Shown here: positions 1 through 8,362 of the stretch, one piece after another | How the letters are laid out: every line of letters begins with the position of its first letter | Numbering within the stretch: the stretch's first letter is position 1 | Source: Prolixibacteraceae bacterium | GTDB lineage: Bacteria; Bacteroidota; Bacteroidia; Bacteroidales; Prolixibacteraceae | Assembly: GCA_017998095.1 (NCBI GenBank) | Contig: JAGODU010000016.1 | Span: forward strand, 1-42,515 | DNA length: 42,515 nt | Direction of reading: 5' to 3' | Notes under the pieces: model-generated | Told to the model about the DNA's origin: nothing | The model's input: the letters and a program-made list of their open reading frames with translations, nothing else | Databases searched by the model: none | Translations under genes and position numbers: made by a program

Positions 1-465
1 GTGTTTATTTGTTCACTTTTTTTCCTGTTTTTTAACGCATATTCCCAGAATATAAAAGAAGTTGACGGAATATATTATTCTGTTACCAGACCGTATACAG
101 GGGATTTTAAAAACTTCTATGAAAATGGCAATATAAAAATTGAAATGACTTTGATTGATGGAATGAAAGACGGAATAGTCAAAGTTTATTTTGAAAACGG
201 GGAGTTAAATGAAATAAGATCATACAAAAAGAATATAATGCATGGCGACTGGATTACATATAATGAAAATAAGATTAAGGTTGCAGAAGCACATTATGTT
301 GATGGAAAAAAAGATGGGAAATGGTATATCTGGGATGAAACAGGAAAGTTAATATACGAACTTGAATATACGCTTGGAGAGAAGACAGGTATATGGAAAA
401 ACTACGATAACGCAGGGAAATTAATTAAAGAACGTAACTATTCAGAAGATATTAAGCAAGAGTAA
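1..465 (+). CDS. MORN-repeat (YwqK-like) exported protein, 5' end probably truncated
   Basis: The frame is open from the first base and ends with TAA at 463-465. The visible N-terminus (residues 1-16) is a hydrophobic signal-peptide core ending in AYSQ, but it lacks the usual basic n-region, so the true start is probably a few codons outside the window and the GTG at base 1 may be internal. Residues about 35-145 hold four or five imperfect repeats of the MORN_2 type (YENGNIK, YFENGELNE, GDWITYNEN, GKWYIWDETGKL, GIWKNYDNAGKL). Such repeats occur in Bacteroidota proteins often labelled YwqK-family antitoxin-like. They form beta-hairpin stacks, and the biochemical role is generally unknown. It probably sits in the periplasm or on the cell surface. 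No toxin partner is visible downstream. The family call is fairly sure; the function is unknown. Confidence 0.75.
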   Translation: MFICSLFFLFFNAYSQNIKEVDGIYYSVTRPYTGDFKNFYENGNIKIEMTLIDGMKDGIVKVYFENGELNEIRSYKKNIMHGDWITYNENKIKVAEAHYVDGKKDGKWYIWDETGKLIYELEYTLGEKTGIWKNYDNAGKLIKERNYSEDIKQE

Positions 466-527
466 CTACGTTGAAATTTGTAATACAATTGTAATTATAG
501 CTTAACAGCATTTTAACAGTATAGGTA

Positions 528-535
528 TATTTTTG
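528..535 (+). promoter_or_regulatory. Probable -7 element (TAnnTTTG) for the small exported protein gene
   Basis: TATTTTTG matches the Bacteroidota -7 consensus TAnnTTTG exactly and lies 24 bp before the ATG at 560. I do not see a good TTTG -33 element at 19-21 bp upstream, so this is a half-match in AT-rich DNA. Confidence 0.35.
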
Positions 536-559
536 ATCTTGAATTAAAAATGAAAACAA

Positions 560-913
560 ATGAAAAAGTTAGCATTAAGCCTTGCAATATTATGTGTAGT
601 TCTTACATCAAATGCGAAAAATAAAAATGAAAATTCTGAGGCAATAGACAAAAAAATACCAGCAATTCAAATTAGTGGTAATGTAATTGACAAAGATTCG
701 AAAGAAGCGTTAGTTGGGGTTGAAGTTAAAATTGAAGAGTTGAATATGAAAACCTATACAGATTTCGATGGAAAATTCTCTTTCAGAAACTTGAAACCCG
801 GAGAATACAACATCGTTGCTTCTTATATATCATACGAAAAAAACACTATCGAACTACCAATTGAAGATAAGGAGAATAATCTTATATCAATAAAACTTGA
901 GTCATCAAACTAA
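560..913 (+). CDS. Small exported protein with a carboxypeptidase-regulatory-like domain
   Basis: The protein is 117 residues with a clear signal peptide (residues 1-19, KK then a hydrophobic stretch ending SNA). Residues about 38-113 match the carboxypeptidase D regulatory-like (CarboxypepD_reg-like, Ig-like beta-sandwich) pattern: ISGNVIDKDSKEALVGVEV, then TDFDGKFSFRNLKPGEYNIV, then SYISYE. In Bacteroidota this domain is usually the N-terminal extension of TonB-dependent receptors. Here it stands alone and the reading frame ends cleanly, so it looks like an intact small protein rather than a receptor fragment. It follows the MORN protein by 94 bp and has its own candidate -7 element. A terminator hairpin lies about 80 bp downstream. 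Its partner and function are unknown. Confidence 0.85.
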   Translation: MKKLALSLAILCVVLTSNAKNKNENSEAIDKKIPAIQISGNVIDKDSKEALVGVEVKIEELNMKTYTDFDGKFSFRNLKPGEYNIVASYISYEKNTIELPIEDKENNLISIKLESSN

Positions 914-991
914 CCACTTTCGCTTTATATTAAACAGTTCAATAAATCATTAAGCAGGTATGGTAATCCTGTTTTATATTTAAGATTGATC

Positions 992-1016
992 GACCGCTCC
1001 CTGGGGGGCGGTTTTT
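992..1016 (+). terminator. Intrinsic terminator after the small exported protein
   Basis: The stem ACCGCTCC (993-1000) pairs with GGGGCGGT (1005-1012) with one G-U pair, has a four-base loop, and is followed by TTTTT (1012-1016). It ends directly against the stop codon of the convergent GH95 gene at 1017. Confidence 0.8.
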
Positions 1017-3302
1017 CTAATTCAGTATTACAGTTTCTCCTGCTTTAGGTTTAAGCTTAACTGATTTGCTATTATACTTAACCTTCAATTGATTTCCCTT
1101 AAGAGATTTTACTGAAGCGGAAACAACTTTTCCTTCATCCCATTCAATAGAAAATTCAAAGGCTCCTCTTGCCTTCAATCCTGTTACCTTACCTTTATTC
1201 CATGCAAGGGGTAAAGCAGGAAGAAGAGATATTTCATCATCCTGACTTTGAATCAGCATTTCAGCAATAGCAGCAGTAGCGCCGAAATTACCATCTATCT
1301 GAAAAGGAGGATGAGTATCGAAAAGATTAGACAAAGTTGATTTTCTGAGAAGTTCAAGCATGTTTTCGTAAGCTTTTTCACCATCACCCAGACGGGCGAA
1401 GTAATTAATAATCCATGCCCTGCTCCATCCGGTATGTCCGCCTCCGTTTGCAAGACGGTAGTCTATAGTCTTTCGTGCAGCAGCAGCAAATTCAGGTGTT
1501 TTGGCAACACTGATTTCATTGCCCGGATATAAGCCATATAAATGAGAAATATGTCGGTGTCCGGGATCCTGTTCCTTAAATTCTTCAGTCCATTCCATTA
1601 TTCTTCCGTCACTTCCAATTCTCAATGGACTTAGTTTTTTTAATATCTTTTCAAGTTCTTTTTTATACTTTGCATCAGTCTTCAGAACACTTGCAGCTGA
1701 AATAGTATTTTTTAAAAGTTCCCTTGTGATAGACATATCCATTGTAGGTCCCATGGTTATATTAGAGATTTTGCCATCGGGAGTAATAAACTTATTTTCA
1801 GGAGAACTTGAAGGACCTGTAACAAGGTATCCGGTTTTAGGATCAGCAGTCAGGTAATCAACAAAGAAGAGAGAAGCTTCCTTTAGAACAGGGTAATTCT
1901 TTTTAAGAAATTCCAGATCTCCTGTAAAAAGATAATGTTGCCATATATGCTGGCAGCACCAGGCTGCGCCCATTGGCCACATCCCCCATTCAGCCTTTCC
2001 TTCAGCGGTTGTCCAGTACCAAATATTAGTATCATAGTGGGCCATAAACCCCCGGCTGTTATACATCTCCTTTGCAGTGATTCTTCCTCTTGGTCTTAAG
2101 CTGTCGATCAAAGCAATAAAAGGAAGGTGACATTCAGAAAGGTTTGTAACTTCAGCAGGCCAGTAATTCATTTGGATATTAATATTAATATGATAGTCGG
2201 CACTCCATGGAGGAACAAGGCCATCAGCCCATATTCCCTGTAAATTTGTTGCCAGATCACCAGGACGTGAACTGCTTATCAGCAGATATCTGCCAAAATT
2301 GAAGTATGTTTCAATAAGATCATTGTCTTCCCCACCCTTTTTTACTGATTCAAGTATAGCATCTGTTGGAATATCGTTATCATCATTACCACCGAGATCA
2401 AGTTTAACCCTGTCATAATATTTCAGATAATCAGCAATATGATCTTCTTTAATCTTGCCATAATCTTTTCTAAGTATTCTGAATAAAGTTTCATTGCATT
2501 TTATCTTTGGATCATCTCCCCAATAGTTTGTTGAAGCAGTAAGATAGAATACAACAGAATCAGCATCAGAAACAATAATGCTATCACCTTTGGTAATCAT
2601 CTTACCTTCAAAAGGAACAACTTTCAAAATAGAATAATAATTAACCCCCGGATTAAGGTCTTTAACATCAACATCTCCTGCAGTAACTCTTCCTGACATC
2701 AATATCTTATCCTTTTCAGCAATAATGGAAGCATCTTTCTTACGGGTCAAACGGGAGCTCAGATTGACAGCCCCATCTTTGTTACTTTTTACTTTGATTA
2801 CAAGAACCTGATCGGGAGCAGAAGAAAAATACTCTCGGGTAAAGGTTGCTCCATCGGCTTTATATGAAACAGTTGCAACTGCTTTACTAAGGTCTAGTTC
2901 ACGGGAATAGTCGGAAATATTCTTACCATGTTTCATGTTAATGTAAAGATCACCGAGGGTCTGGTACATGTTCCAGTTGCCATTACCCATAAAATCACGT
3001 TCAGTAATTTCCTGAGCCTTTGCATATTCACCTTCAAAAAGAAGCTTGCGGATTTCCGGGAGATATTGATGTGCACCCGGTTTATCAGTGAATTGTTCAC
3101 GACTGCCAGTCCATAATGATTCTTCATTCAACTGAATCCTTTCCCGTTTAACATCTCCGAAAACCATTCCACCTAATCGGCCATTGCCAATTGGAAGAGC
3201 ATCTTCCCAAACATTAGCTGGTTGTTTAAACCATATTTTATCAGAAGCAAATGATGCTGAAGCAAGCATAAGGAAAACCAGAAGAGAAATAATATTTTTC
3301 AT
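1017..3302 (-). CDS. Glycoside hydrolase family 95 alpha-L-fucosidase, exported
   Basis: The product is 761 residues, the usual GH95 length. A signal peptide spans residues 1-19 (ASASFAS). The N-terminal beta-sandwich opens with WFKQPANVWEDALPIGNGRLG (residues 24-44), typical of the family, and the (alpha/alpha)6 barrel follows. The inverting catalytic machinery known from AfcA-type enzymes is recognisable: N373 and N375 in HININIQMNYWP, E502 in GPSSSPEN as acid, and D670 in FQIDGNFG. The histidine-rich DPGHRHISHLYG (579-590) is also present. GH95 members remove terminal alpha-1,2-L-fucose (some act on L-galactose) from host or plant glycans; a periplasmic location is likely. No SusC/SusD or regulator is adjacent, so it is an isolated enzyme. 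Its exact substrate cannot be read from the sequence. The start is supported by the signal peptide and an upstream -7 element. Confidence 0.95.
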   Translation of the reverse strand: MKNIISLLVFLMLASASFASDKIWFKQPANVWEDALPIGNGRLGGMVFGDVKRERIQLNEESLWTGSREQFTDKPGAHQYLPEIRKLLFEGEYAKAQEITERDFMGNGNWNMYQTLGDLYINMKHGKNISDYSRELDLSKAVATVSYKADGATFTREYFSSAPDQVLVIKVKSNKDGAVNLSSRLTRKKDASIIAEKDKILMSGRVTAGDVDVKDLNPGVNYYSILKVVPFEGKMITKGDSIIVSDADSVVFYLTASTNYWGDDPKIKCNETLFRILRKDYGKIKEDHIADYLKYYDRVKLDLGGNDDNDIPTDAILESVKKGGEDNDLIETYFNFGRYLLISSSRPGDLATNLQGIWADGLVPPWSADYHININIQMNYWPAEVTNLSECHLPFIALIDSLRPRGRITAKEMYNSRGFMAHYDTNIWYWTTAEGKAEWGMWPMGAAWCCQHIWQHYLFTGDLEFLKKNYPVLKEASLFFVDYLTADPKTGYLVTGPSSSPENKFITPDGKISNITMGPTMDMSITRELLKNTISAASVLKTDAKYKKELEKILKKLSPLRIGSDGRIMEWTEEFKEQDPGHRHISHLYGLYPGNEISVAKTPEFAAAARKTIDYRLANGGGHTGWSRAWIINYFARLGDGEKAYENMLELLRKSTLSNLFDTHPPFQIDGNFGATAAIAEMLIQSQDDEISLLPALPLAWNKGKVTGLKARGAFEFSIEWDEGKVVSASVKSLKGNQLKVKYNSKSVKLKPKAGETVILN

Positions 3303-3348
3303 CCTTATTAAATTTGAATTTTAAGGTCAGTAAGAAAATTAATATCCA

Positions 3349-3381
3349 CAAATTTAAAATAAATACTACGTCTTATACAGA
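3349..3381 (-). promoter_or_regulatory. Probable promoter of the GH95 gene
   Basis: Read on the minus strand, TCTG (3378-3381) is followed after 21 bp by TAAATTTG (3349-3356). The -7 matches TAnnTTTG exactly and the -33 matches TTTG at three of four bases. It lies about 47 bp before the ATG. Confidence 0.5.
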
Positions 3382-3417
3382 TTAAAATGTCTCGTAAAAG
3401 TGTAATAAAAGAGAAAT

Positions 3418-3451
3418 AAAAAAAGAGCCGGACAATAATGAACGGCTCTTT
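3418..3451 (-). terminator. Intrinsic terminator of glnN
   Basis: On the minus strand AAAGAGCCG (3451-3443) pairs with CGGCTCTTT (3430-3422) around a 12-base loop. The stem runs into a T-tract (complement of the A-run 3418-3424). It lies about 20 bp after the glnN stop. Confidence 0.85.
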
Positions 3452-3470
3452 AGGTCTATTTAATAAAATC

Positions 3471-5657
3471 CTAGCGATTGAACAAAAGCTCACGATATTT
3501 AGGTAATGGCCATAATTCATCATCAATAATCAACTCAAGAGAATCGATATGATGCCTTATATCTTCAAGGTAAGGTCTGACAGTCTCGTCGTATGCATAA
3601 GCTTTTTCCCTGCCATCCTCGATAACATTAGCTACTTTTCGTGCTTCAATCATTTTTTCAACCTTAGCTTTAATTGAATTGACATGCAAGGATATTTCCC
3701 TGATAAGATCCATTCTGTTGCCTGCCAACTCTTTATATTCATCGCCAAATGCTTCTTTCAATGCACATATATTTTTAGCAAGCTGAGTTTGGTATTTCAT
3801 TGCAGTAGGAACAATATGGTTTAAAGCAAGGTCACCAAGAACACGGGCTTCAATTTGAATTTTCTTGGTAAACTTTTCAAACTCAACTTCTAATCTTGCT
3901 TCTAGTTCTTTTTCATTAAATACGCCCATGCTTTTGAACAATTCTTTTGATTTTTCAGATACAAAAGCTTCAAGAGCTTTAGGAACGCAGGTAATATTTG
4001 TCAATCCTCTTTTTTCAGCTTCTTCAACCCATTCCTGACTGTAGCCATTACCATCGAAGCGTATTGGCTTACATTTGGCAATATACTTTTTCAGAACCTG
4101 GAAAATAGCTTCATCCTTTTTTAGACCCTTTTCAATAATTGCATCAACATCTATTTTAAATTCCCTCAACTGAGCAGCAACAGCAGTATTCAATGCAATC
4201 ATAGCAGAACCTGAGTTTGCAGAAGAACCAACAGCACGGAATTCGAACCTGTTACCTGTAAAAGCAAAAGGTGAAGTTCTGTTTCTGTCAGTATTATCGA
4301 GAAGAATTTCAGGAATCCTTCCTATATCAAATTTGAGTGAAGTCTTTAGTTCAGGAGTCATCTTACTGTCAGTCACATTGTGTTCAATAAGGTCAAGCAT
4401 TTTATTAACTTCAGAACCAAGGAAAGCCGACATTATAGCAGGAGGCGCTTCGCTTGCCCCCAGACGATGAGAGTTATTGGCATTCATAATAGAAGCCCGA
4501 AGAAGGTCCTGATGCTTATATACTGCCATTAAAGTGTTCACGACAAAAGTCAGAAACTGAAGGTTTCCTTTTGGATTTCTCCCCGGTGAATATAAAATAA
4601 CACCAGTATCGGTTGACAAAGACCAATTGTTGTGCTTACCTGATCCATTAATTCCTGAGAAAGGTTTTTCGTGTAAAAGGACTTTGAAATTATGCTTGCG
4701 GGCAGTTTTCTCCAGAAGGTCCATAATCATCAGGTTATGGTCATTTGCAAGGTTACATTCCTCGTAAATAGGAGCCAGTTCAAACTGATTAGGAGCTACT
4801 TCGTTATGACGGGTTTTAAGTGGGATACCTAATTTATAGGCTTCATTTTCAACATCACGCATAAAATTACCAACACGTTCAGGGATTGAACCGAAGTAGT
4901 GGTCTTCCAGCTGCTGATCTTTAGCTGAAGAATGTCCCATGAGTGTACGTCCTGTAAGGGCTAAATCAGGTCTTGCCTGAAATAATGCATCGTCAATCAG
5001 GAAATATTCCTGTTCCCATCCAAGGTTAGCAATAACTTTCGTAACATTTTTATCAAAATACTGGCATACTTCCACTGCTGCTTTGTCAACTGCATTCAGG
5101 GCTTTCAAAAGAGGAGCCTTATAATCAAGAGCTTCTCCTGTATAAGAAATAAAAATAGTAGGTATACAAAGAGTTGTTCCGACAATAAATGCCGGAGAAG
5201 AAACGTCCCATGCAGTATATCCCCTGGCTTCGAAAGTTTGGCGTATACCTCCGCTTGGAAATGAAGAAGCATCGGGTTCCTGCTGAGCAAGAAGCTTTCC
5301 GGAGAAACCTTCAACAACGCCACCTGTTTCATTAAGATCAATAAAAGCATCATGTTTTTCTGCAGTACTGTCAGTCAATGGCTGGAACCAGTGGCTATAG
5401 TGAGTTGCACCATTTTCAATAGCCCATGATTTCATTCCTGCAGCAACTCCATCAGCAAGTTTACGGTCAATGGTTGTTCCGTTATCGATAGCATCAGCAA
5501 CGGCTTTAAAAGCATCTTTAGACAAGTATTTCTTCATTTTCTCCCTGTCAAAAACCAACATACCATAGTAGTCGGATGTGAGTGGAGAAACTTTAGTTAC
5601 TTCCAGAGGTTTTCTGTCAAGTAATTTTTCAAAAGCAATCAAACGAAAAGTAGCCAT
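3471..5657 (-). CDS. glnN: Type III glutamine synthetase GlnN
   Basis: The product is 728 residues, the length of GSIII enzymes (type I is about 450). The N-terminus MATFRLIAFEKLLDRKP is characteristic of the family in Bacteroidota. The central synthetase core contains PFSGINGSGKHNNWSLS and the substrate-site segment TRHNEVAPNQFELAPIYEE; the C-terminal region is helical. It condenses ammonia and glutamate to glutamine at the cost of ATP, in the cytosol, as a dodecamer in characterised members. It is monocistronic: it has its own terminator about 20 bp downstream and a long (400 bp) upstream region. No PII protein, Amt transporter or glutamate synthase gene is next to it. The annotation is very secure. 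Confidence 0.98.
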   Translation of the reverse strand: MATFRLIAFEKLLDRKPLEVTKVSPLTSDYYGMLVFDREKMKKYLSKDAFKAVADAIDNGTTIDRKLADGVAAGMKSWAIENGATHYSHWFQPLTDSTAEKHDAFIDLNETGGVVEGFSGKLLAQQEPDASSFPSGGIRQTFEARGYTAWDVSSPAFIVGTTLCIPTIFISYTGEALDYKAPLLKALNAVDKAAVEVCQYFDKNVTKVIANLGWEQEYFLIDDALFQARPDLALTGRTLMGHSSAKDQQLEDHYFGSIPERVGNFMRDVENEAYKLGIPLKTRHNEVAPNQFELAPIYEECNLANDHNLMIMDLLEKTARKHNFKVLLHEKPFSGINGSGKHNNWSLSTDTGVILYSPGRNPKGNLQFLTFVVNTLMAVYKHQDLLRASIMNANNSHRLGASEAPPAIMSAFLGSEVNKMLDLIEHNVTDSKMTPELKTSLKFDIGRIPEILLDNTDRNRTSPFAFTGNRFEFRAVGSSANSGSAMIALNTAVAAQLREFKIDVDAIIEKGLKKDEAIFQVLKKYIAKCKPIRFDGNGYSQEWVEEAEKRGLTNITCVPKALEAFVSEKSKELFKSMGVFNEKELEARLEVEFEKFTKKIQIEARVLGDLALNHIVPTAMKYQTQLAKNICALKEAFGDEYKELAGNRMDLIREISLHVNSIKAKVEKMIEARKVANVIEDGREKAYAYDETVRPYLEDIRHHIDSLELIIDDELWPLPKYRELLFNR

Positions 5658-5742
5658 ATAAGTATATTTTAAAATTTAGATATTATCAACACTGATTTAT
5701 TTTATTTAAAAAAACAGGAAGGATGAAATGTTTTTATATAAT

Positions 5743-5750
5743 CAAATGTA
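5743..5750 (-). promoter_or_regulatory. Probable -7 element of glnN
   Basis: On the minus strand the sequence reads TACATTTG, an exact TAnnTTTG match, about 85 bp before the glnN ATG. No clear TTTG -33 is seen 19-21 bp upstream. A leader of about 80 nt would result. Confidence 0.4.
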
Positions 5751-5984
5751 TACTTTTTTAAAACAGATATCTTTTTTTAGGGGGTATTTTTATTTTTTTA
5801 TTTAATTTCTTAATATTATTTCACATTTTAATACCATCAATACATGTTGACCCCCATTTTTTAAGTTTCATTTAATTTATTTCAATTTCTATACTAATTT
5901 AATTTATACACTAAATCTGTGTAATGAAATATTCCGGTCAAATAAATAGCAAATAGCCACCTAAAAGTGTTGTTAATAAATGAA

Positions 5985-6016
5985 TTTCAGATATATTGAA
6001 TATTTTAATATTTTTG
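5985..6016 (+). promoter_or_regulatory. Probable promoter of the GH43-like/beta-helix gene
   Basis: TTTC (5985-5988), a 20-bp spacer and TATTTTTG (6009-6016) fit the Bacteroidota promoter pattern with one mismatch in the -33 element. The ATG at 6059 would follow a leader of about 35 nt. Confidence 0.45.
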
Positions 6017-6058
6017 ATGAAAATCTACTAAACAGCTTAAACTATTGGAAACCTTAAA

Positions 6059-8362
6059 ATGAAGAAAATTCTCCTTTCAACAATATTACTCTTTTTAATT
6101 TTGATTGCTTACGGAGGAGAAAAAGAATATTTATCGCGAAGAATAGAAATTTTAATCGACAGCCTTGATCCTTCTCTTCCTGTAATAGAACCAATATTTG
6201 AGGAATTAATAAGTGATGTATCTATTTGCAAAGGTCCCGGACATACATATTTTCTCTCCGGAACAACCGGAGACAAAGAAGGTGTCAATAAAGGAATTAA
6301 AGTATGGTCTTCCAGAGATTTAAAAAACTGGACACTGATTGGCAATAATGGTTTTGTTTGGACCTTTGATGATAATGGGAATTCATGGCAGAAAGAAATT
6401 ACAGATTCATACGGAATAAAGAAAAGAGCGATAATTGCTCCAAAGATTCATTTTTTGAAAAATAACTTCTGGATTACCTATACAGTATCTAATTCAAACA
6501 AGTCAGGTATTTTAAAAAGCACCTCAGGTAGTCCTGAAGGACCATACGCTGACATTAGTGGAAAAGAACCGCTGGTCAATGGCATCAATCCTTCTCTTTT
6601 TATGGATAAAGACAGCTCGGTATATTTCACATGGGATAATGGGAAAATCATCAAAATGAAAGACGACCTAAGTGGTTTTGCGAGTTCCCAGATAAATATA
6701 CTGACAGATAAGGAAGAAAATTCAATTGGCGATTTTGGGATATATCTCACATATATCGATGGTTTATATATGATTGTAGGTTCACAATGGAACAGCAATA
6801 ATTCAAATTGTTCAAGCGGAACTTATTCAAAAGAAAACCATGAAAAGTTGATAGATTCGCGCTTTGATTGCGTAATAGCAACATCTGAAAACCTGATGGG
6901 GCCATATAATCCGGCATATGTATCTATTCCTCACGGAGGAGGGAATATGATATTTGAAGATTTTGAAAAAAAATTATGGGCTACATTTTTTTGCAATAAA
7001 GAATCATCAGCTCCTTTTAGTGAAAGGCCTGCATTAATACCTGTCACCTATAAATCAGGGAAACTTACTTACGAGCATAGTTACAAGTTTTTTCCTAATG
7101 ATACAATTCCGGTTATTTATGTTTCACGGGAAGGAGATAATTCAAATGGTTCGTCGTGGGATAAAGCCTATACATCGCTTCAAAGAGCAATAGATTATTC
7201 CCCAAACAATAGTCAAATATGGGTAGCAAAGGGGAGTTATGATTCATCTGTAAGAATAGATTTACGTGAAGCCATATACATATTTGGCGGTTTTAAAGGA
7301 AATGAAAAAAGACTATCAGAAAGGAACATTGAAGAAAATCAGGTTATACTTAACGGCAAAAGATCAGAAAAGCATGTATTGTCTATTACAACAAGCAAAT
7401 ATATCAGGATTGACGGATTAACAATAAGAGGGGGAAATGCTTCAGGATTAAGCACAAACCAGCAATATGGAGCAGGAATTCATATTCTTGGAGGAGGTGA
7501 AACAATAAGATTATTAAACTGCAAAATAGAAGATAATAAGGCCGATCAGGATGGCGGGGGGTTATATGCTTCAATCGGAGCATCACCATTAATTATAAAT
7601 TGCTCTTTTAAAAAGAATATTTCAAAAAATAATGGAGGGGCAATTGCTGTTAATTGTAATTCTACAAATGGATATTATACAAGGTTATATAATTGTGTTA
7701 TAGACAATAACACATCGTACGGAGATGGAGGGGCAGTATATTTTGACAGTAATCAAAAAAATGTGGGTTTGCTGAAAATTGTAAATTCGGTAATATCAAA
7801 TAATTACACTCAACAAGATTACGGAACAATTGCCCTTGACAGAAGTGCAAATCTTTTATTACTTAATAGTGTTGTTTGCGATAACGAAGGACCTTTGAAT
7901 TCTACCGTTATATCGAAATTAGGGCGAATACCTTCATATAGCAGGCTTATTAATTGTATTTTCTGTGCAAACAAAGGGGGTAGTCTTTTCAACATTGAAG
8001 GAGAAGCTTCATTCGAGAAGAAGGGAGCTCTTTCAGCCCAGACAAAGATTTGGACAAGCATAAACAATTGTGTGTTTTGGGAGAACGAAGTCAATTCAAT
8101 CGTAAAAAGGAATTTCGACAATAAAGAATGGGTTAATCCCAATGATATTAATTCTTCATTATTAGGTGATAAAAATGAATCATTCAACCCGGAATTTGTT
8201 GATCCAATAAAAGGAGATTATCACATAAAGACCACTTCAAGGTGTAAAAATAAAGGTACTTCAAAGTATTGTTTTGAACTTGATACAGACGGGAATTCCA
8301 GAACAGGGAGCCGGAACAATGAATCTGTTTCTATAGATATTGGTGTAGATGAAATAAAGTAA
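6059..8362 (+). CDS. Exported GH43-like five-bladed propeller fused to a right-handed beta-helix domain
   Basis: The protein is 767 residues with a signal peptide (1-20). Residues about 45-345 look like a GH43/GH-F-type five-bladed propeller: KVWSSRDLKNWTLIG, RAIIAPKIHFLKNNFWITYT, SGSPEGPYAD and NPSLFMDKDSSVYFTW. The three positions normally occupied by catalytic Asp, Asp and Glu appear to be D53 (ISDVSIC), N177 (GINPSLF) and D225 (IGDFGIY), so two of three differ from the canonical set. Residues about 352-755 form a parallel beta-helix with repeated GG(A/G)(I/L/V) and N-N-C turns (YVSREGDNSNGSSWDKAYTS start, then DGLTIRGGNA, DGGGLYAS, NNGGAIAV, DGGAVYF). The propeller suggests furanosidase or xylosidase ancestry and the helix suggests a polyuronate- or sugar-binding or lyase role. 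Substrate and activity are unknown. The gene ends with no gap before atpG on the other strand. Confidence 0.8.
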   Translation: MKKILLSTILLFLILIAYGGEKEYLSRRIEILIDSLDPSLPVIEPIFEELISDVSICKGPGHTYFLSGTTGDKEGVNKGIKVWSSRDLKNWTLIGNNGFVWTFDDNGNSWQKEITDSYGIKKRAIIAPKIHFLKNNFWITYTVSNSNKSGILKSTSGSPEGPYADISGKEPLVNGINPSLFMDKDSSVYFTWDNGKIIKMKDDLSGFASSQINILTDKEENSIGDFGIYLTYIDGLYMIVGSQWNSNNSNCSSGTYSKENHEKLIDSRFDCVIATSENLMGPYNPAYVSIPHGGGNMIFEDFEKKLWATFFCNKESSAPFSERPALIPVTYKSGKLTYEHSYKFFPNDTIPVIYVSREGDNSNGSSWDKAYTSLQRAIDYSPNNSQIWVAKGSYDSSVRIDLREAIYIFGGFKGNEKRLSERNIEENQVILNGKRSEKHVLSITTSKYIRIDGLTIRGGNASGLSTNQQYGAGIHILGGGETIRLLNCKIEDNKADQDGGGLYASIGASPLIINCSFKKNISKNNGGAIAVNCNSTNGYYTRLYNCVIDNNTSYGDGGAVYFDSNQKNVGLLKIVNSVISNNYTQQDYGTIALDRSANLLLLNSVVCDNEGPLNSTVISKLGRIPSYSRLINCIFCANKGGSLFNIEGEASFEKKGALSAQTKIWTSINNCVFWENEVNSIVKRNFDNKEWVNPNDINSSLLGDKNESFNPEFVDPIKGDYHIKTTSRCKNKGTSKYCFELDTDGNSRTGSRNNESVSIDIGVDEIK

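Larger units (their letters stand above)
5658..6058. other. 400-bp divergent intergenic region between glnN and the GH43-like gene
   Basis: This very AT-rich stretch carries no convincing ORF or RNA gene. It holds candidate promoters for both flanking genes (5743-5750 minus, 5985-6016 plus). A small perfect dyad, TACAC-N7-GTGTA, lies at 5907-5923 and could be an operator, but it is short. G5 and C5 tracts at 5780-5784 and 5851-5855 could pair only across a loop of more than 60 bases. Confidence 0.6.

Noticed and set aside
1..465. MORN-repeat protein as the antitoxin of a toxin-antitoxin system
   Set aside because: The label comes from database naming of YwqK-like repeats. The protein is exported and no toxin gene follows it.
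5780..5855. GGGGG and CCCCC tracts as a hairpin or riboswitch
   Set aside because: Only six base pairs across a loop of more than 60 AT-rich bases; nothing else resembles a known riboswitch.
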